A stretch of DNA of 64,000 bases from Propionibacteriaceae bacterium. Its GTDB lineage: Bacteria > Actinomycetota > Actinomycetes > Propionibacteriales > Propionibacteriaceae. Positions 34,099 through 42,279 of this stretch are shown in pieces; within the stretch, counting starts at the first letter, position 1; the number at the start of each line of letters is the position of its first letter. The position numbers were made by a program, and so were the translations under genes. Below the pieces are notes generated by a model. It saw only the letters and a program-made list of their open reading frames with translations. It was not told the origin of the DNA and ran no database searches. The stretch is from positions 22,938-86,937 of the forward strand of contig JAUNVL010000003.1 of assembly GCA_030537675.1 (NCBI GenBank). Direction: 5' to 3'.

Positions 34099-34770
34099 TC
34101 AGGTGATGGGCGGCAGAGCGTGAGGATCGATGAGCCCCAACTGGACCGCCTTGATGACGATGCCAGTACGGGACCTGATGTTGAATTTGACGCCAATGCT
34201 CAGCAGATGTTGCTTGATGGAACCCTCCGACAGATAAACCTTGGCTCCAATCTGCTGATTCGTGAGCCCCTGTGCCACCAGGGACAGCAGTTCCTTCTCG
34301 CGAGGAGTCAGACGAAGGGCGGTGGCTGGTACTGGTGCGCGTTCTGAAGCCACCACCCCCACGAGTTCGCGACGAACATTGCCCGACAAGGGCATGTCTC
34401 CCTCCACCGCCTGCCTCAAGCCCTCGAGCAGACCGGGACCTCCGACGTCCTTCGTCAGGTAGCCGGATGCGCCCGCTCGCAAGGCAGTGACGATGTGGCC
34501 ACTCGTGCCGAACGTGGTCATCGCGACGATGCAGGCATCGGGGTGCTGGCGACAGATTTCCTTGATGGCCTCGATGCCGTTCATCACCGGCATCTGCAGA
34601 TCCATCAGTACGACATCCGGTTTCATCGAGGTGTACGCGGCGACTCCTTCGGCGCCGTTGCGTGCCTCGCCGGCCACCTCGTACTCGGGGTGTTGCGAGA
34701 AGAAGGCTCGGTAGGCGTCCCGCACCAATGGATCATCATCGACCACCAGAATCCTGAGGGAGTTCGCCAT
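34099..34770 (-). CDS. NarL/FixJ family response regulator
   Basis: DNA-binding response regulator, 223 residues. The receiver domain (about 5-120) has the acidic pocket VVDDDP, phosphoacceptor Asp in VVLMDLQMP near 54, the conserved Thr/Ser-Ala region TTFGTSGHIVTALRAGASG and the lysine in YLTKDVGG. The LuxR-type HTH (about 150-210) reads LTPREKELLSLVAQGLTNQQIGAKVY then LSEGSIKQHLLSIGVK, split here only for length. It is encoded divergently from its likely partner kinase at 35028 and convergently with the ABC permease gene, whose operon it probably controls. Confidence 0.92.
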   Translation of the reverse strand: MANSLRILVVDDDPLVRDAYRAFFSQHPEYEVAGEARNGAEGVAAYTSMKPDVVLMDLQMPVMNGIEAIKEICRQHPDACIVAMTTFGTSGHIVTALRAGASGYLTKDVGGPGLLEGLRQAVEGDMPLSGNVRRELVGVVASERAPVPATALRLTPREKELLSLVAQGLTNQQIGAKVYLSEGSIKQHLLSIGVKFNIRSRTGIVIKAVQLGLIDPHALPPIT

Positions 34771-35027
34771 GGGAGGCGAGTTTAGTGGCTTGTCCCTCCA
34801 GACGACCGAAGCCGAGTGGATCGTCGACGTCCAGGCGTCGGAAGGGCAGCGGGGCTTCCTGGTCGTTGGAGAGGTGCGGGTCGGATAATGTCTCGTCCAC
34901 AGCGTGTGTCGCGAAAATCAAGTTCTTTCCTGAGAGCGTCGTTGTGAACGAGGACCAGCCGAGCGCGAATTGCCCCTCTTCCTGAGCAGACGGGGCAGGC
35001 GCCTCATGCGTATGGGTGGAGGCGAGC

Positions 35028-36962
35028 GTGACGAGTGTGGATCGGCAACGGCCACGCTGGCTGCTGACCTCGCCGGACGTCGTCGCCAATCTACGGTGGG
35101 TCATCTTCGGGATGCTCTGTCTGGAAGCCATTTCTGGTTTCTATGACTACGCGGTGGATCCCGATCTTGGGGTCGATTTGGTGTTCCTGGCCCAATCAGC
35201 CTCGGCCTTGGCCGCGGGCGCCGCACTCCTGTGGAGGGCCCACCTGCTTGGATTGTGTTTCTTTGTTCTGATGGTTGTCCTGACTGCCATCAACGACCCC
35301 ATTGGCATCGACCTGTTGGTGTTGGTGCTGCTTTTCTTCCTCATCGGATTGCGGGCCGGTCCTCGGTTGGCAATCATCGGTGTCGTGGGTGGCGTGCTTC
35401 TGAGTACCGCCTTCGGGATCCGAAATGAGTATTATTTGCCGGGAGAGGGGTGGCAGGCTGGCCCCCTTCTGTCCGCTTTCTGTTTCACTGGTGGACTGGC
35501 GGGCCTTCTGGTGCGGATGGCCCTTCGGGCGGTCGAGCGGGCGCTGCGGCGGGCTCGCGAATTGGAGGTTGAGACCGTCCTCATCCGCCGTCAGGAACGG
35601 CGTCGGCTGTCGGCTGACCTTCAACTCGTGCTCGATGAGGGGTTGAGCGAACTGGAGCGCATGACAGCTGCGGCCAACGATGCAACCGTGCCGCAATTGC
35701 TTGAGGTGCTCAAGCGGGTGGACGCCATGAGCCGACAACTCATGGCGCAGACCCATGCCTTGTTGGAAGCATTGCGACCGACGAAACCACTGGCAGACGC
35801 GAAGGCGCCGACCGTTGCGAACAGGCCAGCGCTTCGTTGGGTACGGCGGTCTGCGGCTGCGGTGTGTCTGACCCTCGCCGTGCTCATTGCCGTGGTCTCG
35901 GAGGGCTCGACGGTCAGCACGTGGGTGGCGGTGCTCGCGTGGTCGTCGGCAGCACTTGCCTTCTGGCGACCCGTCGTTGGCATCTTCGGCGCGGCCTCCT
36001 GCCTCGCAGTCGTCGTCATCACCATCATGGTCGGTGGTGCACCCGGTAGGTGGGACGTCATAGCGACGGCTGTCCTCTGCATGGTGATTTCGGTACATTT
36101 CCCGAGGTGGATAGGCGCACTCGTCGTGTCCGGGATCCCCTTTCTCCTCTTTGTCGCACTTGTTGAACCTGACGACTCCCTTCACGCACCCACACATATC
36201 TATGCCGGAGCTGTTGCGTTGCTCATCGGGTGGAGCTGGCAGTATCTGCAAGCACGGCAATCCGAAGCCACGTCGGAGTTCTTGCGCTCCTCAGAGCAAC
36301 GGGACCACGTCGTTGATCAGGAACGGGAATCGCTGGCCCGTGAGTTGCATGACGTGGTGGCTCATCAACTATCGATCGTGTCGATGATGATCATGGCCTG
36401 CTCAGCCACCACCGAGCGAGGTGCGCTGCGGGAGGTGGTGATGCGACTCCATGACAACACCGCCTCAGCACAATCAGAGTTGGACGCCCTCGTGGCTGGA
36501 TTGAAGGTCGAGGCGTCACGCACGGGCCGACATGTGACGCCGACTCGCATGGCGTTCAACCTGGCCAAGCGGTTGGACGAGCAGGGCTTCCATGCGCAGA
36601 TGCACATCGACCCCGCCAGCGATGAGCTGGAACCAGTCCAGATGATCACCGTCGTGCGCGTCATGCAGGAAGCCACCACGAACATCCTTCGCTACGCAGC
36701 GCCGGGAGCATCGTGCGATTTCATGGTGACGGTGGGCCCGTTCACCATCACTGCGGAGGTCGAAAGTGAACTGAGCAGCACTCCCCGACGTAGCCCCCTG
36801 TCCAGCGGGCGGGGTCTGAGAGGCCTCCGCGAGAGGACTGATCTGCTGGGAGGCAGTTTCGAGAGCGGCCCTCGTCATGGGAGGTGGGTGGTTTCGATGC
36901 AGTTGCCCCATCACCAGGTGGAGGCTGACAAGCGGGTGAAACGGTCCGTCGCGATCACGTGA
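35028..36962 (+). CDS. NarL-type sensor histidine kinase with duplicated sensor/DHp module
   Basis: Membrane histidine kinase of 644 residues. It reads as two successive modules. Module 1: five to six helices (about 15-165) then a segment RRQERRRLSADLQLVLDEGL near 188-207 that aligns with the HisKA_3 dimerisation helix but has Gln in place of the phosphoacceptor His, with no ATPase domain after it. Module 2: further helices (about 268-400), the canonical RESLARELHDVVAHQLSIVS with His 441, and a HATPase domain (about 530-635; QEATTNILRYA, GRGLRGLRERTDLLGG). GTG at 35028 follows GGAGG. It is divergent from its probable response regulator and beside an ABC transporter. Confidence 0.88.
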   Translation: MTSVDRQRPRWLLTSPDVVANLRWVIFGMLCLEAISGFYDYAVDPDLGVDLVFLAQSASALAAGAALLWRAHLLGLCFFVLMVVLTAINDPIGIDLLVLVLLFFLIGLRAGPRLAIIGVVGGVLLSTAFGIRNEYYLPGEGWQAGPLLSAFCFTGGLAGLLVRMALRAVERALRRARELEVETVLIRRQERRRLSADLQLVLDEGLSELERMTAAANDATVPQLLEVLKRVDAMSRQLMAQTHALLEALRPTKPLADAKAPTVANRPALRWVRRSAAAVCLTLAVLIAVVSEGSTVSTWVAVLAWSSAALAFWRPVVGIFGAASCLAVVVITIMVGGAPGRWDVIATAVLCMVISVHFPRWIGALVVSGIPFLLFVALVEPDDSLHAPTHIYAGAVALLIGWSWQYLQARQSEATSEFLRSSEQRDHVVDQERESLARELHDVVAHQLSIVSMMIMACSATTERGALREVVMRLHDNTASAQSELDALVAGLKVEASRTGRHVTPTRMAFNLAKRLDEQGFHAQMHIDPASDELEPVQMITVVRVMQEATTNILRYAAPGASCDFMVTVGPFTITAEVESELSSTPRRSPLSSGRGLRGLRERTDLLGGSFESGPRHGRWVVSMQLPHHQVEADKRVKRSVAIT

Positions 36963-36978
36963 CGTTGTTCGCGGATGG

Positions 36979-37021
36979 ACGGGATGAGCCGGCCACCCGG
37001 ACAGCCAACGAGTCATCCCGT
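36979..37021 (+). terminator. Inverted repeat after the kinase gene
   Basis: ACGGGATGA (36979-36987) and TCATCCCGT (37013-37021) are perfect 9-base complements flanking a 25-base loop, beginning 17 bases after the kinase stop. It may end the kinase transcript; no T-run follows. Confidence 0.45.
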
Positions 37022-37141
37022 TGCCTCATCGAATCCGTCGGATCATGACCATGAGGCGATCGTGAAGGCTACGTTTTGACCAGTGTTGTCGCGTCCACGC
37101 CCATGGGGGCGATGCGACCGAGAGAAACCGGGAGCGCCACC

Positions 37142-37633
37142 GTGAGTCACGGACTGCAGGATCACATTCCATCCACCGCCGATCTCGTCGATGAGATTGG
37201 CCCCGACGTCCGCAGTTGCGACACACAATTCACCCAATTCGGCGGCCACACCACGTTCTTCGGCCCCATCACCACCGTGAAGTGCTTCCAGGACAACGCG
37301 CTCCTGAAGTCCATCCTTGGCACCCCTGGCGATGGAGGGGTCCTCGTCGTCGACGGTGACGCGTCCTTGCACACCGCTCTGGTGGGCGACCTCATCGCCG
37401 GACTCGGCGTCAAGAACGGCTGGAGCGGCCTCGTGCTCAACGGTGCCGTCCGCGACTCCGCCATCATCAGGACCCTCGAGATCGGCTGCAAGGCGCTGGG
37501 CACCAATCCTCGCAAGAGCAGCAAGACGGGAGCTGGGGAACGAGACGTGCCCGTGACCTTCGGCGGGATCGAGTTCACCCCCGGCCACATCCTGTACAGC
37601 GACGACGACGGAATCGTCGTGCGCGAAGAATGA
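37142..37633 (+). CDS. RraA family protein (RNase E inhibitor-like / HMG aldolase fold)
   Basis: Trimeric fold shared by RraA, the regulator of RNase E, and by 4-hydroxy-4-methyl-2-oxoglutarate aldolases. From the GTG at 37142 the product is 163 residues, the usual RraA length, with [15 protein letters not shown], the [20 protein letters not shown] loop near 75, [15 protein letters not shown] near 100 (the G-x-R-D substrate/metal motif) and DDGIVV at the end. The arginine and aspartate needed for aldolase activity are present, so either role is possible. It lies 22 bases before a gamma-glutamyltransferase gene on the same strand and is probably co-transcribed with it. Confidence 0.85.
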   Translation: MSHGLQDHIPSTADLVDEIGPDVRSCDTQFTQFGGHTTFFGPITTVKCFQDNALLKSILGTPGDGGVLVVDGDASLHTALVGDLIAGLGVKNGWSGLVLNGAVRDSAIIRTLEIGCKALGTNPRKSSKTGAGERDVPVTFGGIEFTPGHILYSDDDGIVVREE

Positions 37634-37655
37634 TCGCTCACCGAGGGCGTTGACC

Positions 37656-39263
37656 ATGCGTCTGTCAGACCTTGCGGAACCGGGTCGCCGTCAGCCCGTA
37701 TTCGCTCGCCGGGGCGCCGTCGCCACATCGCAGCCTCTTGCCGCCGAGGCAGGCATGAAGATTCTGCGTGCCGGGGGCAACGCGGTGGACGCCGCCGTGG
37801 CAATGGCCGCCTGCCTGACGGTCGTCGAACCATGCAGCAACGGCTTGGGTTCCGACGCCTTTGCCCTCGTGTGGGACGGCGAACGTCTGCACGGTCTCAA
37901 TGGGTCCGGCTGCGCGCCGGCGTCCGCATCGGCCGAACGTCTCCGCGCCCAGGGGCGATCCACCATGCCTCTGCTGGGGTGGGACGCCGTGACCGTCCCG
38001 GGCGCGGTACGGGCCTGGGCGGACCTGCATGACCGCTTCGGACAACTGCCCTTCGCTGACGTACTGGAGCCGGCCATTGCGCTCGCCGCCGATGGATTCG
38101 CTGTCTCCGGCGTGGTGGCGTGGGGCTGGCACAGGGGTGTGGCGGCAGCGGCCTCGCGTCATGCTGAGCCCAGCACAGCAGGGTTTGCTCCGCTGTTCGC
38201 GCCGGAAGGGCGCGCTCCTGGTGTGGGGGAGATCTGGAGAAGTGCCGAGATGGCTTCGACCCTCACCACCATCGCTGCCAGCCGCGGCGAGGACTTCTAC
38301 ACCGGTGACCTCGGGGCGCGGATGGTGGCGTTCGCACGCGCCACGGGCGGAGGACTGTCCGCAGCGGACCTGGCCGGGCACGCCAGCCAATGGGTGCAGC
38401 CCATCAGCGCGCGCTACCGCGACCACGAGGTGTGGGAGGTGCCACCGAATGGTCAGGGCATCGCGGCGCTCATCGCCCTCAACGTGCTCGACGGCTTCAC
38501 CCCCACCGAAGCGGCCGACTGGCACCGGCAGGTGGAGGCCATCAAGCTGGCATTGACGGATGTCCACGCGCTGGTTGGCGATCCGGCCGTCGTCGACGTC
38601 CCCGTCGAAGCGCTGCTGTCGCCCCAGCACGCGGCGCAGCGTCGTGCTGCCATCGGGCCGCGAGCCCTCGCTCCCGTAGCGGTTGATCCGAGTTCCTCGG
38701 ACACGGTGTACCTGTGTGCCGCGGACGGCGAGGGGATGATGGTGAGCTTCATCCAGAGCAATTTCTATGGCTTCGGGTCGCAGGTGGTGGTGCCCGGCAC
38801 GGGTATCTCGCTCCAGAATCGGGGCGCAGGGTTCTCCCTGGAACCGGGGCATCCCAACGAACTGGCCGCCGGAAAGCGCCCGTTCCACACGATCATCCCC
38901 GGTTTCCTCACGCGCGGCGGTGCGCCAGTTGGCCCGTTTGGCGTGATGGGGGGAGACATGCAGGCCCAGGGGCACGTGCAGTTGGTCCTCCACACCGTGG
39001 ACGGGGGCGACGATCCACAAACTGCGCTCGGGCGGCCCCGTTGGTTCTGGGATCCGGCGACGGACCGGGTCCAGGTGGAGGAGTCGGCGGGGCCTGATGC
39101 CATCTCCGGTCTGCGCGCACGGGGTCACGACGCGGTGATGGCCCAGAGCGCTGCGGTCTTCGGCCGAGGCCAAGCCATCTGGCGACTCCAACCGGACGAT
39201 GACGGCAGCGTGCTGGTCGCCGGGTCAGAACCTCGGGCCGACGGCTACCCGCTTGGTTGGTGA
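37656..39263 (+). CDS. Gamma-glutamyltransferase family protein (YwrD-like)
   Basis: N-terminal-nucleophile hydrolase that transfers or removes gamma-glutamyl groups. The 535-residue precursor shows AAEAGMKILRAGGNAVDAAVA near 30, the catalytic threonine in SSSDTVYLCAADGEGM near 350 where autocleavage would split it into large and small subunits, then SNFYGFGSQVVVPGTGISLQ and GGDMQAQGHVQLV. The sequence groups with the cytoplasmic YwrD-type enzymes rather than periplasmic Ggt; no signal peptide is seen. The ATG at 37656 follows GAGGG. It follows an RraA-like gene closely. Confidence 0.88.
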   Translation: MRLSDLAEPGRRQPVFARRGAVATSQPLAAEAGMKILRAGGNAVDAAVAMAACLTVVEPCSNGLGSDAFALVWDGERLHGLNGSGCAPASASAERLRAQGRSTMPLLGWDAVTVPGAVRAWADLHDRFGQLPFADVLEPAIALAADGFAVSGVVAWGWHRGVAAAASRHAEPSTAGFAPLFAPEGRAPGVGEIWRSAEMASTLTTIAASRGEDFYTGDLGARMVAFARATGGGLSAADLAGHASQWVQPISARYRDHEVWEVPPNGQGIAALIALNVLDGFTPTEAADWHRQVEAIKLALTDVHALVGDPAVVDVPVEALLSPQHAAQRRAAIGPRALAPVAVDPSSSDTVYLCAADGEGMMVSFIQSNFYGFGSQVVVPGTGISLQNRGAGFSLEPGHPNELAAGKRPFHTIIPGFLTRGGAPVGPFGVMGGDMQAQGHVQLVLHTVDGGDDPQTALGRPRWFWDPATDRVQVEESAGPDAISGLRARGHDAVMAQSAAVFGRGQAIWRLQPDDDGSVLVAGSEPRADGYPLGW

Positions 39264-39442
39264 CCGAGCTGGCAGGATCTCTCCAACGTCCACGGCCACC
39301 CCTGGATTGGCCGCTGCCAAGAATCCTGTTCCCTGATGTTCGCTGGGGCCGAGGCCTATCGTGTCGGCATGACAGCGCTCGAAGCACGGCGTCGACTTCA
39401 TGGCCGGACAACCGAACTCGCCCGGGTTCCAACGAGGCTGCC

Positions 39443-40441
39443 ATGAGATCAATGAGCTACCGCGCCTCCGGTGCAGACCTGCCGTTCCAGCGTCCGGAGC
39501 GCGCTCATGGCGTGGCCATGGAGGGCTACTTCTGGAGGATCACGGATCCGGCGACCCGGCGGGTCGTGATTGCCCTGATCGGTGTCCAGAGCGATCACAC
39601 GGGTCGCTGGGCACTGGCGGGGCTGGGTGCCTCCGACGGATTCTGGCGCCACGTCATCATCCCGAACGCTGACGCCCGTCGTGGTGGCCTTGGGGCGCGC
39701 GCGGCCGGTGCAGACGCGTCCTTCGTGGGAACCGACGAGAGGGTCATGGTGGATCTCGGTGACGATGCCCATCTGGATATCAGTCTCGAGGAGGTCAATC
39801 GTTGGCCGACTGGGCGCCCCTTCGGAGGCTCAAGCTGGTTCCAGATGATCCCGGGTCTCAACCAGTACTGGCATCCATGGCTGCTGGGCGGGCGGGCATC
39901 CGGGACCGTCGTGGTGGGGGAGACGCGCTGGGACTTCTCCGACGCCCAGGTCTACGGCGAGAAGAACTGGGGTCGGGCGGGTTTCCCCGATTCGTGGTGG
40001 TGGGGTCAGGCGCAGGGCTTTGCCGACGCCGACGCCTGTGTGGCGTTCGCTGGCGGCGAGGTCGTCGCCGGACCGGTGCGCACCGAGGTCACTGGCCTCG
40101 TCGTGAGGCTGCCTGACGGGAAGGTCCTGCGCCTGGGAAACCCGGTCACCTCGCCCGTTCGGGCCGACATCGGTGATGAGCACTGGCGTCTGGAGGGCCG
40201 ATCAAATGGTTGGGTCGTCTCCGTCGACGCCGCTGCACCACTGAGCGACGCACATGTTCTGCCCGTGCCGTTGGTGGGGGAGCGTCGAGCGGTGCCCGGA
40301 GCCATTGAGCACCTGAGCGGACGACTCCACGTCCAGGTCAGCCACCGAGGACGGCAGATCTGGGTGGGACAGACGGATCTGGCTGGTCTCGAGCACGGCG
40401 GACTGGATGGCGCCGCAGCATTGGCGGCATCGAGGAGCTGA
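39443..40441 (+). CDS. Tocopherol cyclase-like (lipocalin-type) protein
   Basis: Protein of 332 residues related to bacterial tocopherol-cyclase-like proteins, whose fold is a pair of lipocalin-like barrels. Visible signatures are SYRASGADLPFQRPERAHG, AMEGYFWRITD near 27, FGGSSWFQMIPGLNQYWHPW near 130, VYGEKNWGRAGFPDSWWWGQ near 170 and a final beta-rich domain. Actinobacteria do not make tocopherol; the family there probably acts on other lipids or isoprenoids, so only the fold is assigned. The ATG at 39443 follows CGAGG; ATG at 39452 is an alternative. It begins about 180 bases after the gamma-glutamyltransferase gene. Confidence 0.75.
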   Translation: MRSMSYRASGADLPFQRPERAHGVAMEGYFWRITDPATRRVVIALIGVQSDHTGRWALAGLGASDGFWRHVIIPNADARRGGLGARAAGADASFVGTDERVMVDLGDDAHLDISLEEVNRWPTGRPFGGSSWFQMIPGLNQYWHPWLLGGRASGTVVVGETRWDFSDAQVYGEKNWGRAGFPDSWWWGQAQGFADADACVAFAGGEVVAGPVRTEVTGLVVRLPDGKVLRLGNPVTSPVRADIGDEHWRLEGRSNGWVVSVDAAAPLSDAHVLPVPLVGERRAVPGAIEHLSGRLHVQVSHRGRQIWVGQTDLAGLEHGGLDGAAALAASRS

Positions 40442-40456
40442 CTGAACCGGGTCGGC

Positions 40457-40750
40457 TCAGGCCGGGTTGGGTCGGGTGGCTGTCGAGCGCAGCAGCGCAT
40501 CGTCGACGACGCTCTGAACGTCATTGTTGATCATGAGCGAGCCCTGGATGAGCGGCCCCTTGTACCCGGTGCCGCTGTCCACGTCGTGGACCGTGACGCT
40601 CAAGGAGGTCGCCCCCGGGGTTCCCTCCAGCGCCGCGACGGCGTCGCTGCGCCATGCATCCCCCTCCGGCACGTTGCGTGCATGCCCCACGCAGCCAATG
40701 AGAACGCCCGCGACGAGCGTGGTGAGGAGGAGCGCAAGGAGTTTTCGCAT
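40457..40750 (-). CDS. Small lipoprotein, same family as the broken copy at 63576
   Basis: 97-residue lipoprotein of no known family. A signal peptide ends in the lipobox VLIGC (Cys 20); the mature part carries AWRSDAVAALEGTPGATSLS near 33 and a VHDVDSG...GPLIQGSLMINND segment near 55-75. The same pattern (SWREDVVAALEGTPGVTS..., GPVIYGKFTVTHDSQAV) occurs in the frameshifted sequence at 63576-63991, so this is a small paralogous family in this genome. It lies 38 bases after the NCS2 permease gene and ends the glycosyltransferase/permease operon. A role in membrane or cell-wall association is likely only by its lipid anchor. Confidence 0.75.
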   Translation of the reverse strand: MRKLLALLLTTLVAGVLIGCVGHARNVPEGDAWRSDAVAALEGTPGATSLSVTVHDVDSGTGYKGPLIQGSLMINNDVQSVVDDALLRSTATRPNPA

Positions 40751-40788
40751 TGAGACACTCAACCCCACCCCGGGTGCACCGTGTGAAC

Positions 40789-42279
40789 TCAGTGGTCGGA
40801 GAGGACGGCGGCGCGACGTGTGGCGGCCGGGTCGTCGGCTGTGCCGTTGAGGAATGCGTTCAGCACCACTGCTGAGAAGGTGGCCAGCAGGATCCCTGAC
40901 TCGATGAGGGGGTGGAGAACGGCGGGCATCCACTGGCTGAAGTCGGGTGCCACCAGCGGGATCATGCCGATACCGAGCGAGATGGCAACGACGAGCAGGC
41001 TGTTGCGGTTGGCCGCGAAGTCGACGCCCGAGAGGATGCGGATACCGGTGGCGGCGACCATGCCGAACATGGCGATGCCTGCGCCGCCCAGCACAGAGGT
41101 GGGCAGTGCCTCCACCATGGCGCTCATTTTGGGGACCAGTCCCAGCACGATCAGGATGCCGCCGCCTGCCACGCACACGAATCGACTGCGCACTCCGGTG
41201 ACGCCAACGAGCCCGACGTTCTGGCTGATCGAGGTGTAGGGGAACGTGTTGAAAAGCCCGCCGATGAGCGTTCCCAGCCCGTCGGTGCGCAGGCCTGCTG
41301 AGAGCATCCGGCGCGTCACAGGCCGTCCGGTCAGGTCACCCAGGGCCAGGAACATGCCGGTCGACTCGATCATCACGACGATCATTACGAGCGACATCGT
41401 CACCACCATGACGGGGTCAAACAGGGGCGTCCCGAAGTGGAACGGCATGACGAGCGCGAACCAATCGGCTTCGATCACCCGGGTGAAGGAGACCTTGCCG
41501 GCGGCGGCCGCGATACCGCTGCCGAAGACGATGCCGAGCAGGACGGACACGTTTGCGAGGAAACCCTTCCCGAAGCGTGCGACGACCACGATCGCGACGA
41601 GGACAGCTGCCGAGATGGCCAGGTCGCCCAGCGTGGCGTACAGAGGGTTGGGGAGGCTGGGCGCGGCGCGCAGTCCGGGCGGGATCATGGGGATCGCACT
41701 GCCGGGGGCCGACGACAGGTCGTCGACCGTGGAGAGCCACCTCGAGTGGGCGGGGTCGACGATCGTGGGTGCCGTTGGACCCGTGGGGTTGCCGAAGATC
41801 CAGTTGATGCCGATGCGCATGAGCGATATGCCGATGACCAGGATGATCGTCCCGGTCACCACCGGCGGGAAGAAGCGCAACAGCCGGCTCATGAGAGGGG
41901 CGATCAACATCGCGACGACACCAGCGGCCATGACTGAGCCGAACAGTTGCCGGGCCCCCTCGGTTCCCGGGTTTGCCGTCGCGATGGCCACCATGGGACC
42001 CACGGCGGCGAACGTGACGCCCATCATGACGGGCAGGCGGATGCCGAACCACTGCGTGGCCCCGAAGGACTGCAGGATCGTCACGATGCCGCACACGAAG
42101 AGGTCCGCCGAGATGAGGAACGCCACGTCGGTGGAGGAGAGTTGCAGTGCGCGCCCGACGATGAGCGGCACGGCGATGGCGCCGGCGTACATGACCAGGA
42201 CGTGCTGCAGCCCGAGTGCAAACAGCTTCGGCGCCGCTGACACCTCGTCGACGGGGTGGACCTGGGGGGTGCTGCTCAT
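40789..42279 (-). CDS. NCS2 nucleobase:cation symporter (xanthine/uric acid type)
   Basis: Permease of 496 residues with about 14 helices and the NCS2 hallmark sequences: QHVLVMYAGAIAVPLIVG near 24, LQSFGATQWFGIRLPVMMG near 70 with the substrate-contacting region, ESTGMFLALGDLTGR near 310 and SISQNVGLVGVTGVRSRFV near 355. These fit the purine/uracil permease family (UapA/XanQ/UacT-like), so a purine base or urate is the probable cargo. Its start overlaps the preceding glycosyltransferase gene by four bases, an unusual partnership. Confidence 0.9.
   Translation of the reverse strand: MSSTPQVHPVDEVSAAPKLFALGLQHVLVMYAGAIAVPLIVGRALQLSSTDVAFLISADLFVCGIVTILQSFGATQWFGIRLPVMMGVTFAAVGPMVAIATANPGTEGARQLFGSVMAAGVVAMLIAPLMSRLLRFFPPVVTGTIILVIGISLMRIGINWIFGNPTGPTAPTIVDPAHSRWLSTVDDLSSAPGSAIPMIPPGLRAAPSLPNPLYATLGDLAISAAVLVAIVVVARFGKGFLANVSVLLGIVFGSGIAAAAGKVSFTRVIEADWFALVMPFHFGTPLFDPVMVVTMSLVMIVVMIESTGMFLALGDLTGRPVTRRMLSAGLRTDGLGTLIGGLFNTFPYTSISQNVGLVGVTGVRSRFVCVAGGGILIVLGLVPKMSAMVEALPTSVLGGAGIAMFGMVAATGIRILSGVDFAANRNSLLVVAISLGIGMIPLVAPDFSQWMPAVLHPLIESGILLATFSAVVLNAFLNGTADDPAATRRAAVLSDH

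Noticed and set aside
40457-41176. Longer 239-codon version of the small lipoprotein
   Set aside because: The upstream part is antisense-like sequence inside the NCS2 gene; the lipoprotein signal peptide clearly starts at 40750.
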